64,000 nt of DNA from Leptidea sinapis (Eukaryota > Arthropoda > Insecta > Lepidoptera > Pieridae). Of this stretch, positions 60,501 to 64,000 are shown in pieces. The stretch spans positions 1,612,001 through 1,676,000 of the forward strand of contig NC_066292.1 in NCBI RefSeq assembly GCF_905404315.1. The letters run 5' to 3'. The translations under genes were made by a program, and so were the position numbers. Every line of letters starts with the position of its first letter. Position 1 is the stretch's first letter. The notes below the pieces were generated by a model. It had not been told where the DNA came from. It searched no databases and saw nothing but the letters and a program-made list of their open reading frames with translations.

Positions 60501-62900
60501 CGGATGGAGCGTCGTGCATAGACATCTCGGCAGACGGCACTAAGTTGTGGACTGGAGGACTTGACAATACTGTGCGGTACGCATCTGCTATATTATGTAC
60601 CATAGAGTAAGAAGAAAGTGTGAGACAGAGGAAATGAAGAAATTAGTAGATGGCTTATATCAATTAGCGATATCGACTGCCCGTCACAGCGACAGAACGA
60701 ATCGAGCGCAGTTTAATGCGATAATATCCCAATTAGACTTAACATATTATGTGACGGTGACGAGCTCAATTGTAGTGCCGCTCAGAATTTTTGGGTTTTT
60801 CAAGAATCCTGAGCGGCACTGCATTGTAATGGACAGGGCGTATCAATTACCATTAGCTGAACTTCCTGCTCGTCTCGTCCCTTATTTTCATTAAAAAAAA
60901 TACTTCGCTCTGTGCTCATGCACTGTAAATTATGATCGCGTGTGTGTCTCAAGGTGTTATTTTTAGGTCTAAATGAATCAATGAATTTTGTTTTTATTTG
61001 ACCTGTGCCTGATATAATAGCACTACTCTTTTGCGGCAGAAAAAATGTGTGGTGTATAAACTGGCCTGAGCGAACACACATAGGGCCTTATCTCTTTATA
61101 TCCTCCTATTCTACATCCATTATATCCAGTTATTCTATAGTGTTTTTACACTAATTGTTGAAGTGAAGACTTATTTACACGCGCTGAGCACTTTATTTTG
61201 TAGATTGTTCGAGTAAAAGCTCATTACGACTCAGGGAGATATAATTGTATTTCTTTTTGTTAACCTCACCTTGATGAAGTTCTATGTTCAGTTATGTCAT
61301 CTAAGTCCACTTTGTTATAAAGATCCACTTTTGTTGTGTTTTTACATAATTCATATAAGTATGTAGTTTTAAGTTGTTTTTTTAATTTTGATATAGTTAA
61401 TTACATTTTTATTGTGTATTTTAACGACCCTTATACACGGTAAAACTCGAATGAGTTTATGGTTTGAACAAGAACTATGATTTTGTAAGTGTAATTCGTT
61501 TATAATCTATATATATAAAAGAGAATGTATGTTTGTATGTTCCCTAATAACTCCTAAGATTCCTGAGATTTGATATGAAATAGTGTTTCCAACCTAACAC
61601 AACAAAAAATTGTGAGAACACACAACACAACATCTATAACAATATTGATTGGATATTTTACTAAACACAACATACAAGAATTCAATTTTAACTAATTTTA
61701 CTAAACTTTTAACTAAATTCAATATTAACTAACTACTGAGGAGAGTAATCCACTAGTTTGTAAATATTAGTACTAGTGTTTATTTTAATAACAATAATTT
61801 GTGTACAGATCGTGGGATCTCAGAGAAGGTCGGCAGTTGCAGCAACATGACTTCAGCTCACAAATATTCTCACTAGGATACTGTCCCACAGGTATGGCTA
61901 TTTCCTTTATTTACATTTAACATATTTGCATTAAAATAGCTGTCTCATTAACTTTTACATATTATGGCTTATATGCATAAGATGTTGGTAATCATAAAGT
62001 GGTGTAATTTCTATATGAAAAGATCAATCCAAGGAATACTTATTTAAATCCGGCTTGTATAGCCAGAGATTAACTAATTTTTAATAAACATGTTAAATGC
62101 ATTTTAGTTTCAGAATATAAATATAATCTTAGACCATACTGAATAAGTTTACCCATACTCAAACATTAAAAATCAGCAATGTAACATTTTAATTAATGTT
62201 GACTCTTAGATTACCGGAGGTTCTGATTGATGAAAAATTTAATATCTTGGGTTACAATTTTATAATAATTTCCGTAGGAACCTCTCATTTTTTTAAATGA
62301 AATAAATACTACTCGCTTATAATAGAGCTATCTAAAGATGAACTATTTTAAAAATGGATTTATACTTTAACAAACATACAATATTCGCTGTAATATAGGT
62401 TAGTTATAGTTTAGGTGTATTTGTGTTGCTCTCCGTAATTTTGTTTTTGTTAATACATAACAGTAACGATAATAACGTTATCCAACACGTGTTTCGCCTC
62501 TACACGAGGCATCCTCAGGACATGTTAACTCGCCAAACTCTGGCACGAGACGACTTTAAGCCTTGTTTAAAGACAAATATTGGCGGAATGAACACTAAAG
62601 AAAACTTAAAACATTTGGATGATTATGGATTTCCGCAAAGTGACGACTACTTCAATAAATTTCCTTATTAAATTTATTAATATGATACGCGTGGTTCCAG
62701 GTGAGTGGCTGGCCGTGGGCATGGAGAACAGCAACGTGGAGGTGCTGCACGCCGTGAAGCCGGACAAGTACCAGCTGCACCTGCACGAGTCGTGCGTGCT
62801 GTCGCTGCGCTTCGCCTCCTGCGGCAAGTGGTTCGTGTCCACCGGCAAGGACAACCTGCTCAACGCCTGGCGCACGCCCTACGGAGCCAGCATATTCCAG
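7692..62900 (+). CDS. gro: groucho (Gro/TLE co-repressor), partial, 11 exons
   Basis: Groucho is a nuclear co-repressor without its own DNA binding. Repressors such as Hairy/E(spl) (WRPW) and Engrailed (eh1) recruit it through its WD40 propeller; it tetramerises through the N-terminal Q domain and recruits histone deacetylase. Exons: 7692-7829, 21185-21386, 28914-28939, 51277-51378, 52124-52245, 57549-57839, 58174-58420, 59747-59926, 60416-60576, 61809-61891, 62701-62900. All junctions are AG/GT and all phases agree, giving 584 codons without a stop. In order they encode the end of the Q domain (TEIAKRLNAIIAQ...), a Pro/Leu-rich GP region, a CcN segment with KKLKKEEKD, a Ser/Thr-Pro-rich SP region, and WD repeats containing VKVWDIS, LSIWDLA and IAVWDLH. 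Missing: the N-terminus (before 7692) and the last exon (after 64000). The call is by family recognition and is firm. Confidence 0.97.
7885..7947 (+). repeat. LINE tail fragment beside gro exon a
   Basis: The frame reading SPGRFDMDAFKKAPTPY matches the 4648-4951 tail. A dispersed repeat (7950-8254) cuts it off. It begins about 55 nt after the exon a donor. Confidence 0.65.
7950..8254 (+). repeat. Dispersed ~300-bp repeat beside gro exon a
   Basis: Full-length copy from GGGACGCGACGAGCAGGACG to GGAGCCTCCCACTAGT, inserted into a LINE tail 120 nt after the exon a donor. Confidence 0.82.
8717..8935 (-). repeat. tRNA-derived SINE, second family, copy 1
   Basis: The head, on the - strand, carries a B-box-like run around CCGGGTTCGAATGCC. 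The body shares CAAATTATCTTGCC and GGAAACAAACATC with the copies at 23482 and 54417. Confidence 0.75.
9100..9501 (-). repeat. LINE C-terminal fragment with Cys/His motif
   Basis: The - strand frame reads LNKDLFTMGVTDSPKCRGC, then VTHVILEC, the conserved stretch after RNase H in lepidopteran and dipteran non-LTR elements. No full ORF remains. Confidence 0.72.
10331..10508. mobile_element. MITE, GGCCGTTTTCAATAA termini, copy 2
   Basis: 178 bp; inverted termini match at 31 of 33 positions. It sits against a fragment (10296-10328) resembling the left end of the 45471-45644 MITE. Confidence 0.8.
11334..11385 (-). repeat. RTE-type LINE 3' remnant
   Basis: It shares AGACGTCCACTG and CAAAGGCCTCCCCCAAAG with 35473-35646, in the same orientation. 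Confidence 0.7.
16804..16835 (+). repeat. Harbinger left terminal inverted repeat
   Basis: The first 22 bases match the reverse complement of the right end exactly. One mismatch follows (G versus T at repeat position 23), then nine further matches. The TTT immediately to the left pairs with TTT after the right end. Confidence 0.95.
17099..19114 (+). CDS. Harbinger MADF/Myb-like accessory protein, 2 exons
   Basis: Exons are 17099-17425 (ATG start, donor CAG|GTGAGT) and 18506-19114 (acceptor TTTCAG, TAA stop), phase 0, giving 311 aa. Residues about 9-95 look like a MADF (SANT/Myb-like) domain, with aromatic positions in VLWNTM, DAWMEIA and SSKWFAFK. A basic run RKRRRP (~147-152) may be a nuclear signal. 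Around residues 183-215 an FGEYVSMKLKQI block followed by NNILYNAT resembles the BESS-like protein-contact motif seen in MADF proteins. The C-terminus is Ser/Thr-rich. In studied Harbinger elements such a partner brings the nuclease into the nucleus and to the ends; that role is inferred here. Its single intron holds the whole of transposase exon 2 on the opposite strand. The upstream 16965-17095 segment is much more GC-rich than the surrounding intron and may be its promoter and leader. Confidence 0.88.
17432..17437 (-). promoter_or_regulatory. Poly(A) signal of Harbinger transposase
   Basis: AATAAA on the - strand begins 11 nt after the TAA stop. It falls in the + strand gene's intron, seven bases from that gene's splice donor, so transposase transcripts would probably end inside the antisense of its exon 1. 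Confidence 0.6.
17448..19655 (-). CDS. Harbinger DDE transposase (HARBI1-like), 2 exons
   Basis: On the - strand, exon 1 is 19655-19248 (ATG start; donor CAG|GTAAGTC) and exon 2 is 18257-17448 (acceptor TTGTTCCAG; stop TAA). The join is phase 0 and gives 405 aa, normal for HARBI1-like nucleases. Exon 1 has the family helix-turn-helix region (VTERLAVTLRFLATGSSY). Exon 2 starts IPTTPQEW and has the catalytic triad: D about 165 in GSIDGKH, D about 255 in VTDDAFPL and E about 293 in RRTVENAFGIL. The usual ISDGGVF and LLHNFIR motifs are also present. The enzyme cuts and pastes the element via its termini. An AATAAA on the - strand lies 11 nt past the stop. The only oddity is the shared, interleaved layout with the + strand gene. 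Confidence is high; activity is untested. Confidence 0.94.
19213..19218 (+). promoter_or_regulatory. Candidate poly(A) signal of MADF gene
   Basis: AATAAA lies about 100 nt after the stop of the + strand gene and 30 nt before the end of transposase exon 1 on the opposite strand. It mirrors the arrangement at the other junction. Confidence 0.5.
19839..19870 (-). repeat. Harbinger right terminal inverted repeat
   Basis: This is the partner of 16804-16835, ending GGGAGCACCA before the TTT duplication. Just inside it, AAATGTTT-type words lie head to head (19801-19855), a layout expected of protein binding sites close to the cleavage end. Confidence 0.95.
21185..21386 (+). CDS. gro: gro exon b: GP domain
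   Basis: This exon has 202 nt, entering in phase 0 and ending one base into a codon; acceptor GTTGACAG, donor AACG|GTAAGA. It encodes QQRPDLPRLLQQMHAAH, then a Pro/Leu/Gly-rich stretch and the charged end IHRPDDKGN. This is the low-complexity GP region associated with histone-deacetylase contact in Groucho proteins. Sequence conservation is low in this domain across animals; identity follows from order, phase and composition. Confidence 0.92.
21920..22016 (+). repeat. CCGCCAATATTTGT repeat, copy 1
   Basis: Starts CCGCCAATATTTGT, then CTACACGAGGCATCCTCAGG and CCAAACTCTGGCACGAGAC, shared with 62483-62595. Confidence 0.68.
22514..22731 (+). repeat. Dispersed repeat, internal deletion
   Basis: Head and tail are present, but the internal hairpin region is deleted after GATACGCCCG. 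Confidence 0.8.
23482..23703 (-). repeat. tRNA-derived SINE, second family, copy 2
   Basis: Nearly collinear with 8717-8935; the head reads GGTCCCGGGTTCAAATCCCG on the - strand, closest of the three to an intact B box. Confidence 0.75.
24391..24630. mobile_element. MITE, AAGTTATACTTCTTTAGGCG termini, copy 1
   Basis: Inverted ends AGTTATACTTC and GAGTATAACTT. The interior GGTTTCTTCGTCC and GCAGCCGTATTCGTTATT is shared with 36165-36470 and 53581-53918. Confidence 0.7.
24775..25060. other. GC-rich unique island in intron b-c
   Basis: About 280 bp far richer in G+C than its surroundings (GCCGCCGCCCGTCGCCCGCC, CCCCCCGGGCCCACCC), with a TTAATTA-type site at each side. No splice-bounded ORF linked to gro. 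Possibly regulatory, but function cannot be read. Confidence 0.3.
26668..26850 (+). repeat. Retroelement tail, CCTCAGACCTGAGAAGAACG family
   Basis: It shares TTTTTATTCAAAATAGGATG and GCCTCAGACCTGAGAAGAA with 29866-30105, and has a decayed relative at 25378-25440. It serves as the normal reference for the rearranged copy. Confidence 0.65.
28914..28939 (+). CDS. gro: gro microexon c (26 nt)
   Basis: The acceptor is CATTTCCAG and the donor CAT|GTGAGT. The 26 bases complete the split codon from exon b (G+GT) and encode GISSAEERH, restoring phase 0. The next exon opens with RNSISPGEREKYR, so the join reads as the CcN-proximal segment of insect Groucho. Such a short exon between introns of 7.5 and 22.3 kb is easily missed by gene finders. 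Support is phase, consensus splice sites and protein continuity. Confidence 0.88.
29866..30105 (+). repeat. Retroelement tail with internal hairpin
   Basis: Same family as 26668-26850. The middle segment is replaced by an inverted copy of its neighbour: arms 29915-29943 and 29951-29979 match at 28 of 29 positions around a 7-nt loop. Confidence 0.7.
32860..33000 (+). repeat. Retroelement tail, CGCTTTCGAAAC family
   Basis: It shares the core GAAACAAGTGGCGCTCTGA with 36722-36860 and 37858-38018, and with 34965-35135 on the - strand. Probably a non-LTR 3' end. Confidence 0.6.
33350..33497. mobile_element. MITE fragment, right end replaced
   Basis: Contains CTATTTTGAGCAATTCACGC and CAGCAAGAGACTCTATC, then stops at GACGTATAAC where the 33498 MITE begins. 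Confidence 0.65.
33498..33784. mobile_element. MITE, GGCCGTTCCCAATAT termini
   Basis: Imperfect inverted ends (GGCCGTTCCCAATATTCAGT and its mirror at 33764-33784). It has inserted into the right end of another MITE copy (33350-33497). Confidence 0.72.
33793..34139 (+). mobile_element. Non-autonomous Helitron, complete
   Basis: Starts TCTATACTATAT after an A and ends GGGTCAGCTAG before a T, the A^T insertion expected of Helitrons. The 3' end carries the hairpin GGCAAA...TTTGCC about 6 nt before CTAG. No coding capacity. Confidence 0.85.
34485..34965. mobile_element. MITE split by a retroposon
   Basis: 34485-34542 and 34802-34965 are the two parts of one copy of the 45471-45644 family, separated by the tRNA-derived retroposon 34543-34801 and its 11-bp target duplication. 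Confidence 0.75.
34543..34801 (-). repeat. Palindromic tRNA-derived retroposon, copy 2
   Basis: Same family as 623-871, with inverted B-box-bearing halves at about 34607-34650 and 34748-34795. The 11-mer GTTAACCTCTA flanks it at 34532-34542 and 34802-34812. The duplicated site belongs to a MITE whose uninterrupted relative is at about 33350, so the insertion is directly visible. Confidence 0.8.
34965..35135 (-). repeat. Retroelement tail, same family, with (GTA)n run
   Basis: Inverted copy of the 36722-36860 repeat. An expanded GTA triplet run (about 35029-35049) replaces the two TACTAC units of the sister copies. Confidence 0.62.
35473..35646 (-). repeat. RTE-type LINE 3' end, intact last codons
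   Basis: On the - strand, 35607 to 35491 reads WTDDLVKIAGICWMGAEQD and ends LGEAFVQQWTSSG plus TGA, a recognisable RTE reverse-transcriptase C-terminus. It is followed by the family's repeated ATG/ATC tail (35476-35492). Upstream the frame is broken. A shorter relative is at 11334-11385. Confidence 0.8.
36165..36470. mobile_element. MITE, same family, inverted copy
   Basis: Reverse-oriented copy: AGTTATACTTCTTTGGCC at one end and GCGCCTAAATAAGTATAGGT at the other. Confidence 0.7.
36722..36860 (+). repeat. Retroelement tail, same family
   Basis: Best-preserved copy of the family: GCATTTATTTTCTCAAAACT, CTACCGCTTCGGAAACAAAT, then AGAAGCGGCGCAAGAAGC. Confidence 0.65.
37762..38050 (+). repeat. 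LINE tail interrupted by another retroelement tail
   Basis: 37762-37857 matches the 4648-4951 LINE end (GATTCCTCTGGTGTTGCAAG and GGCGGTGATCACTTAACACC), and 38020-38050 continues it (GTTTGTCCTCCTATTC, A-run). Between them lies 37858-38018, a copy of the tail also found at 36722-36860. Confidence 0.72.
38370..38680 (-). mobile_element. Non-autonomous Helitron, minus orientation
   Basis: On the - strand it starts TCTATACATATAAGT and ends with GGCAAAACAACG, then GGGTCAGTTAG; the last four bases are TTAG rather than CTAG. T flanks it on the + strand at the 5' side, as expected. Confidence 0.78.
39100..39175 (+). mobile_element. Helitron 3' end fragment
   Basis: GGCAATACAAAGTTTGCTGG followed by GTCAGCTAG and T. 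The left limit is uncertain. Confidence 0.6.
39818..40073 (-). repeat. Palindromic tRNA-derived retroposon, copy 3
   Basis: tRNA-like boxes lie on the - strand (39960-40025). The whole is framed by a perfect 20-bp inverted repeat, 39818-39837 and 40054-40073. The segment CACTTCTAGGATTAATAC before the tRNA-like part is shared with copy 2. Confidence 0.7.
41137..41190 (+). repeat. LINE 3' UTR remnant
   Basis: CACTTATCATCAGGTGAACATACGG followed by TTTGTCCTCCTCTTCC and an A-run resembles the last 50 bases of 4648-4951. Confidence 0.55.
44040..44460. other. Unique mixed-composition block in intron c-d
   Basis: No repeat copy is recognised. AT-rich homeodomain-type words (TAATTA, TTTAATTAAG) alternate with GC-rich runs and a CACGTG (44364-44369). 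It could be a conserved enhancer; unsupported without comparison. Confidence 0.25.
45471..45644. mobile_element. MITE, TTAGATCGTTTATACATCTA termini
   Basis: Both ends fold to give about 28 bp of inverted match (TTTATACATCTAGATAGA core). The interior GTGTAAGTCGTAGCTTGTCA and TCCTGGCCTG is shared with 33350-33497, 34485-34965 and 49453-49649. Confidence 0.75.
46829..47115 (+). repeat. Dispersed ~300-bp repeat
   Basis: Nearly full-length copy. A small deletion after CAGGACG removes the usual TTCAG. Confidence 0.82.
47735..47990. other. GC-rich island with paired CCGGTTAACCG
   Basis: CCGGTTAACCG occurs at 47778-47788 and 47797-47807, with a 19-bp period, within a C-rich stretch ending in repeated GCTCCCC units near 47925-47945. 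It may be a binding-site cluster or simple sequence. Confidence 0.3.
49453..49649. mobile_element. MITE, same family, minus orientation
   Basis: Ends TCTAGACGTATAAATGATCT; the interior is the reverse of 33350-33497 (GTGTGCGTGACAAG...CACTCGCGATTTG). The left terminus is degenerate. Confidence 0.68.
49735..50139 (+). mobile_element. Helitron, 5' end unclear
   Basis: Ends with the hairpin GGTAA...TTACT and GGGTCAGCTAG, T at 50140. It contains an internal near-repeat, TCTGAGAATCGG, at 49799 and 50055. The 5' TC terminus was not located. Confidence 0.65.
50570..50861 (+). repeat. Dispersed ~300-bp repeat, best copy
   Basis: Uninterrupted copy running from GGGACGAGACGAGCAGGACG to GGAGCCTCCCACTAGT; useful as the family reference. 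Confidence 0.85.
51277..51378 (+). CDS. gro: gro exon d: CcN region with basic stretch
   Basis: This exon has 34 codons, phase 0 at both ends; acceptor CTTGTTGCAG, donor CAT|GTAAGT. It encodes RNSISPGEREKYRTRSP followed by KKLKKEEKDMGH. The basic run fits the nuclear-localisation part of the CcN domain, and the SP dipeptides fit its Cdc2-type sites. The acidic, Ser-containing casein-kinase-2 stretch that normally follows the basic run is not in this exon or at the start of the next. Confidence 0.93.
51470..51533. repeat. Perfect 64-bp palindrome with TA core
   Basis: AAAAAATAGGT, then (TA)21, then ACCTATTTTTT: each arm is 32 nt. A second TA run follows directly to 51549. Confidence 0.9.
51701..52040 (-). 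repeat. Dispersed repeat with inverted head stub
   Basis: A minus-oriented copy (51742-52040) is preceded by a plus-oriented head, AAGGGACGGGACGAG (51707-51721). The unit therefore starts and ends with inverted heads. Confidence 0.78.
52124..52245 (+). CDS. gro: gro exon e: end of CcN, start of SP
   Basis: This exon has 122 nt, entering in phase 0 and leaving after two bases of a codon; acceptor AATTCCAG. It encodes ELVVDDASEEPTSP...PKKEHPPHSP, the acidic LVVDD core and first SP-type motifs. The donor CCCAG|GTTCTT fits consensus poorly at +3 to +6. It is still supported, because AG joined to the next exon's A gives Arg and the continuous HSPRSGTSSNASTPS. If this intron is retained, translation stops three codons past the shared Pro (Arg-Phe-Leu-stop). 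Confidence 0.92.
52676..52915. mobile_element. Tc1/mariner-type MITE, 240 bp
   Basis: The two 31-bp termini (52676-52706, 52885-52915) are perfect inverted repeats beginning CAGTCGCGAGCAAAAGTTTG, flanked by TA on both sides. Non-coding interior. Confidence 0.88.
53581..53918. mobile_element. MITE, same family, longest copy
   Basis: Ends AAGTTATATTTCTTTAGGCG and AGGCCAAAGAAGTATAACTT; the best-preserved of the three copies. Confidence 0.75.
54417..54650 (+). repeat. tRNA-derived SINE, second family, copy 3
   Basis: Plus-oriented copy with A-box-like TGGCCCAGTGGTTAG and B-box-like GGTCCCGGGCTCCAATCC, then the family body ending GGGGCAAGATAATTTGTG. Confidence 0.78.
55041..55197 (+). repeat. Dispersed repeat, deleted copy
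   Basis: The head, half the hairpin and the CTAGCTACGGCGCCCTTC segment are present, with two internal deletions. Confidence 0.75.
55470..55690. other. Unique mixed-composition block in intron e-f
   Basis: Non-repetitive, richer in G+C than the surrounding intron, with CTAATTGAC, GGTTAACGCG and CCAATTAATTAAA words. Candidate regulatory element only. Confidence 0.25.
57549..57839 (+). CDS. gro: gro exon f: SP domain
   Basis: This exon has 291 nt, acceptor TTTGTTTCAG, donor AAGCC|GTAAGT. It encodes SGTSSNASTPSAKK, then closely spaced Ser/Thr-Pro sites (STPISKPVTPTS), an Ala/Gly-rich run and a Tyr/Pro-rich end (PYLGNGAHDAYGLAGYSARA). This is the regulatory SP domain, the target of kinases such as MAPK in Drosophila Groucho. 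It is markedly GC-richer than its introns. Confidence 0.95.
57840..58173 (+). other. gro: gro intron f-g (334 nt)
   Basis: A short AT-rich intron with donor GTAAGT and acceptor TATTTGCAG; no repeat is seen in it. Confidence 0.9.
58174..58420 (+). CDS. gro: gro exon g: WD40 entry, first blade
   Basis: This exon has 247 nt. The first base completes Pro; the remaining 82 codons end in phase 0 at CTTG|GTGAGT. It encodes AYSFHVSAEGQMQPVPFPPD, then the first WD repeat, with SALAHGEVVCAVTV and GKGCVKVWDIS. This opens the seven-bladed propeller that binds WRPW and eh1 peptides. It is very close to vertebrate TLE. Confidence 0.97.
58421..59746 (+). other. gro: gro intron g-h (1,326 nt)
   Basis: AT-rich intron, donor GTGAGT, acceptor GGTTTCAG. 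I recognise no complete repeat in it. Confidence 0.85.
59747..59926 (+). CDS. gro: gro exon h: WD40 blades
   Basis: This exon has 60 codons, phase 0 at both ends; acceptor GGTTTCAG, donor AAG|GTAAAT. It encodes QRDNYIRSVKLLPDG, the GGEASNLSIWDLA repeat and the start of the next (PACYALAISPDSK). Strongly conserved core of the propeller. Confidence 0.97.
59927..60415 (+). other. gro: gro intron h-i (489 nt)
   Basis: It contains a short MITE at 60025-60158 with TA on both sides; the rest is AT-rich. Confidence 0.85.
60025..60158. mobile_element. Short MITE in gro intron h-i
   Basis: Imperfect inverted termini (CCCCTTATTCGTAATAG and its mirror ending AATAAAGGGG), with TA on both sides (60023-60024, 60159-60160). 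Confidence 0.7.
60416..60576 (+). CDS. gro: gro exon i: WD40 blades
   Basis: This exon has 161 nt, phase 0 in and two bases into a codon out; acceptor CACTTCAG, donor GTGCG|GTACGC. It encodes VCFSCCSDGHIAVWDLHNQ, QFQGHTDGASCIDIS and GGLDNTVR. The donor is weaker than its neighbours at +4 to +6, but CG joined to the next A gives the conserved Arg before SWDLREG. Confidence 0.96.
60735..60893 (-). repeat. Dispersed repeat, truncated, near gro exon i
   Basis: Minus-oriented head half including the full hairpin, about 160 nt downstream of the exon i donor. Confidence 0.78.
61506..61580 (+). mobile_element. Helitron 5' end fragment
   Basis: TCTATATATATAAAAGAGAA after an A, with a typical continuation about unfinished stems (TAACTCCTAAGATTCCTGAG). 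No 3' end is seen before exon j. Confidence 0.5.
61809..61891 (+). CDS. gro: gro exon j: WD40 blade
   Basis: This exon has 83 nt, acceptor TTGTGTACAG, donor ACAG|GTATGG. It encodes SWDLREGRQLQQHDF through SLGYCPTG. One base starts it and one ends it as parts of split codons, which match exons i and k. Confidence 0.95.
61892..62700 (+). other. gro: gro intron j-k (809 nt)
   Basis: It contains a repeat copy at 62483-62595 related to 21920-22016, ending in ACAAATATTGGCGG. The rest is AT-rich. Confidence 0.85.
62483..62595 (+). repeat. CCGCCAATATTTGT repeat, copy 2
   Basis: Same body as 21920-22016, but the ACAAATATTGGCGG end lies on the other side, in inverse orientation. The complete element may therefore have inverted termini. 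Confidence 0.68.
62701..62900 (+). CDS. gro: gro exon k: WD40 blades, last exon seen
   Basis: This exon has 200 nt, acceptor GTGGTTCCAG, donor TTCCAG|GTGATC, ending in phase 0. It encodes EWLAVGMENSNVEVLH, LHLHESCVLSLRFASCGKW and FVSTGKDNLLNAWRTPYGAS, essentially the vertebrate TLE sequence. Third codon positions are almost all G or C, unlike exons a-e. The exon itself opens with GTGAGT, a perfect donor-like word directly after its acceptor. The final exon closing the propeller lies beyond the window. Confidence 0.97.
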
Positions 62901-62936
62901 GTGATCACCCTCCTTCCAACAAACAGAAAACCAACC

Positions 62937-63137
62937 AAAAATTCTGAGCGGTAGTAGAATTATTGCGCTCGTCACCTTGAGACATAAAATGTTAAGTCTC
63001 ATTTCCTCAGTAATTTCACTAGCTACGGTGCCATTCACTACGAAACACAGTACTGTTTGTACATTTCTGCTTCACGGCAGGAGTAGGCGCCGTTGTGGTA
63101 CCCATAATCTATCCGTTTTCCTATGCAAAGGAGCCTG
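62937..63137 (+). repeat. Dispersed repeat, truncated, near gro exon k
   Basis: The tail two-thirds of the family, starting in the hairpin (AAAATTCTGAGCGG). It begins about 36 nt past the exon k donor. Confidence 0.8.
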
Positions 63138-63672
63138 GTATGTCCTGCGGTATATTACTGTGGGGACACGTTGCTAATATTCAAAAGATTTTTGTACTGC
63201 AGAAAAGAGTAGTTTGAGAAATGTATATTCTAACCAGTAGACATACATTGAGAGATGAATTGAAGAAGATCAACATATTAACAGTACCATGTCAATACAT
63301 TTTTGGAAATCTAATATTTGTTCATAAAAATAAGCATCGTTTAAAAAAAATGACATTCAAAGCTGCAACACTAGAAATAAACATAATCTTGCTCTGAATC
63401 ACACAAGGCTAACTAAATTAGACACATCGTTTAATGTGTCCGTTTTTATAATAAAAGCCCTGAAGAAATTTGCAAACTACAGTTTAAAAAGTTTAAAATA
63501 TTTGTTCAACAGAAACTTTTAATAATAGCTTATTATACAATTAAAGATTATTAACATAATATAAAAGTGCATGGGATTAAACCAATGTAAATAATTTTAT
63601 GTTCTGCATATTTTAAGTTATAAGCAGTATGTATTTCTTAAAATATGTTCTTATATAATTATTATTCTATTA

Positions 63673-64000
63673 TCATAATATATATAAATTACGTGACACG
63701 TTGTTTGTCCTCGATGGACTCCTAAACTAATGAACGGATTTTAATGGGGATTACTTCATCGAGTACAGTTTGGTCTAACTTGAGAGATAGGATAGTTTTC
63801 ATTTCGATTTGGGACCCAAAATTATTTTTATTTTCAATATTTGTTTTGTATGGACATGTTTGTATGGAGAGAATTTAATGACGCACTATTTGACAGTTCC
63901 GCTGTGAAACCATTTCATTATAACAACAGGGAGAATATTTTGCGAAATAATTCTGGATGTTTTGAAATATTATTGGCAAAATTCCGATAAAACAGAATTT
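63673..64000 (+). mobile_element. Helitron-like repeat, cut by window end
   Basis: Starts TCATAATATATATAAATTAC after an A, followed by ACGTTGTTTGTCC and GATGGACTCCTAAACTA, a body I associate with lepidopteran Helitrons. The 3' end lies outside. Confidence 0.55.

Larger units (their letters stand above)
60577..61808 (+). other. gro: gro intron i-j (1,232 nt)
   Basis: A minus-oriented, truncated dispersed repeat (60735-60893) starts about 160 nt after the donor. A Helitron 5' end (TC start preceded by A) is at 61506. The rest is AT-rich. Confidence 0.85.
62901..64000 (+). other. gro: gro final intron, incomplete
   Basis: A truncated dispersed repeat begins about 36 nt after the donor (62937-63137). 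A Helitron starts at 63673 and runs off the end. I found no segment resembling the last Gro exon. Confidence 0.75.

Noticed and set aside
62652..63038. 128-codon - strand ORF
   Set aside because: Antisense of gro exon k running into a dispersed repeat; its length comes from the exon's GC-rich third positions.
1..64000. CRISPR array or bacterial operon
   Set aside because: No regularly spaced direct repeats, and all genes are spliced eukaryotic ones.

Overview
This window is animal nuclear DNA, almost certainly from a butterfly or moth (Lepidoptera). The host gene is groucho (gro; TLE/Gro transcriptional co-repressor), read on the + strand. It is cut into 11 exons that splice in phase over about 55 kb. 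The lepidopteran call rests on the very AT-rich introns and on repeat types I associate with that order: Helitrons ending in CTAG with a short 3' hairpin, a dispersed repeat beginning GGGACGAGACGAGCAGGACG, and tRNA-derived SINEs. I cannot name the species.

Layout. Positions 1-7691 lie upstream of the first recognisable exon and are probably intron, because the start codon and first half of the Q domain are not seen. Coding exons are 7692-7829, 21185-21386, 28914-28939, 51277-51378, 52124-52245, 57549-57839, 58174-58420, 59747-59926, 60416-60576, 61809-61891 and 62701-62900. Together they give 1752 nt, or 584 codons with no stop: end of the Q domain, GP, CcN, SP and most of the WD40 propeller. 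The last coding exon, which closes the propeller, lies beyond position 64000. The three largest introns are 13.4, 7.5 and 22.3 kb; the WD40 exons are compact.

The second gene-bearing unit is a PIF/Harbinger DNA transposon at 16804-19870, inside the first large gro intron. It has 32-bp inverted termini (31/32 matching), a 3-bp TTT target duplication, a two-exon DDE transposase on the - strand and a two-exon MADF/Myb-like protein on the + strand. The two genes are interdigitated: each one's intron contains an exon of the other. All reading frames and splice sites look intact.

The remaining sequence is intron filled with mobile-element debris. It includes LINE 3' ends (one RTE-like tail with an intact last 38 codons), at least nine copies of a ~300-bp dispersed repeat, three palindromic tRNA-derived retroposons with target duplications, three copies of another tRNA-derived SINE, six Helitron copies or ends, and several short inverted-terminal-repeat (MITE) families. 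Many are nested, so relative insertion order can be read. A few GC-richer, non-repetitive islands may be regulatory, but nothing in the sequence alone proves that. I saw no CRISPR array, genuine tRNA or rRNA gene, or bacterial-type feature.
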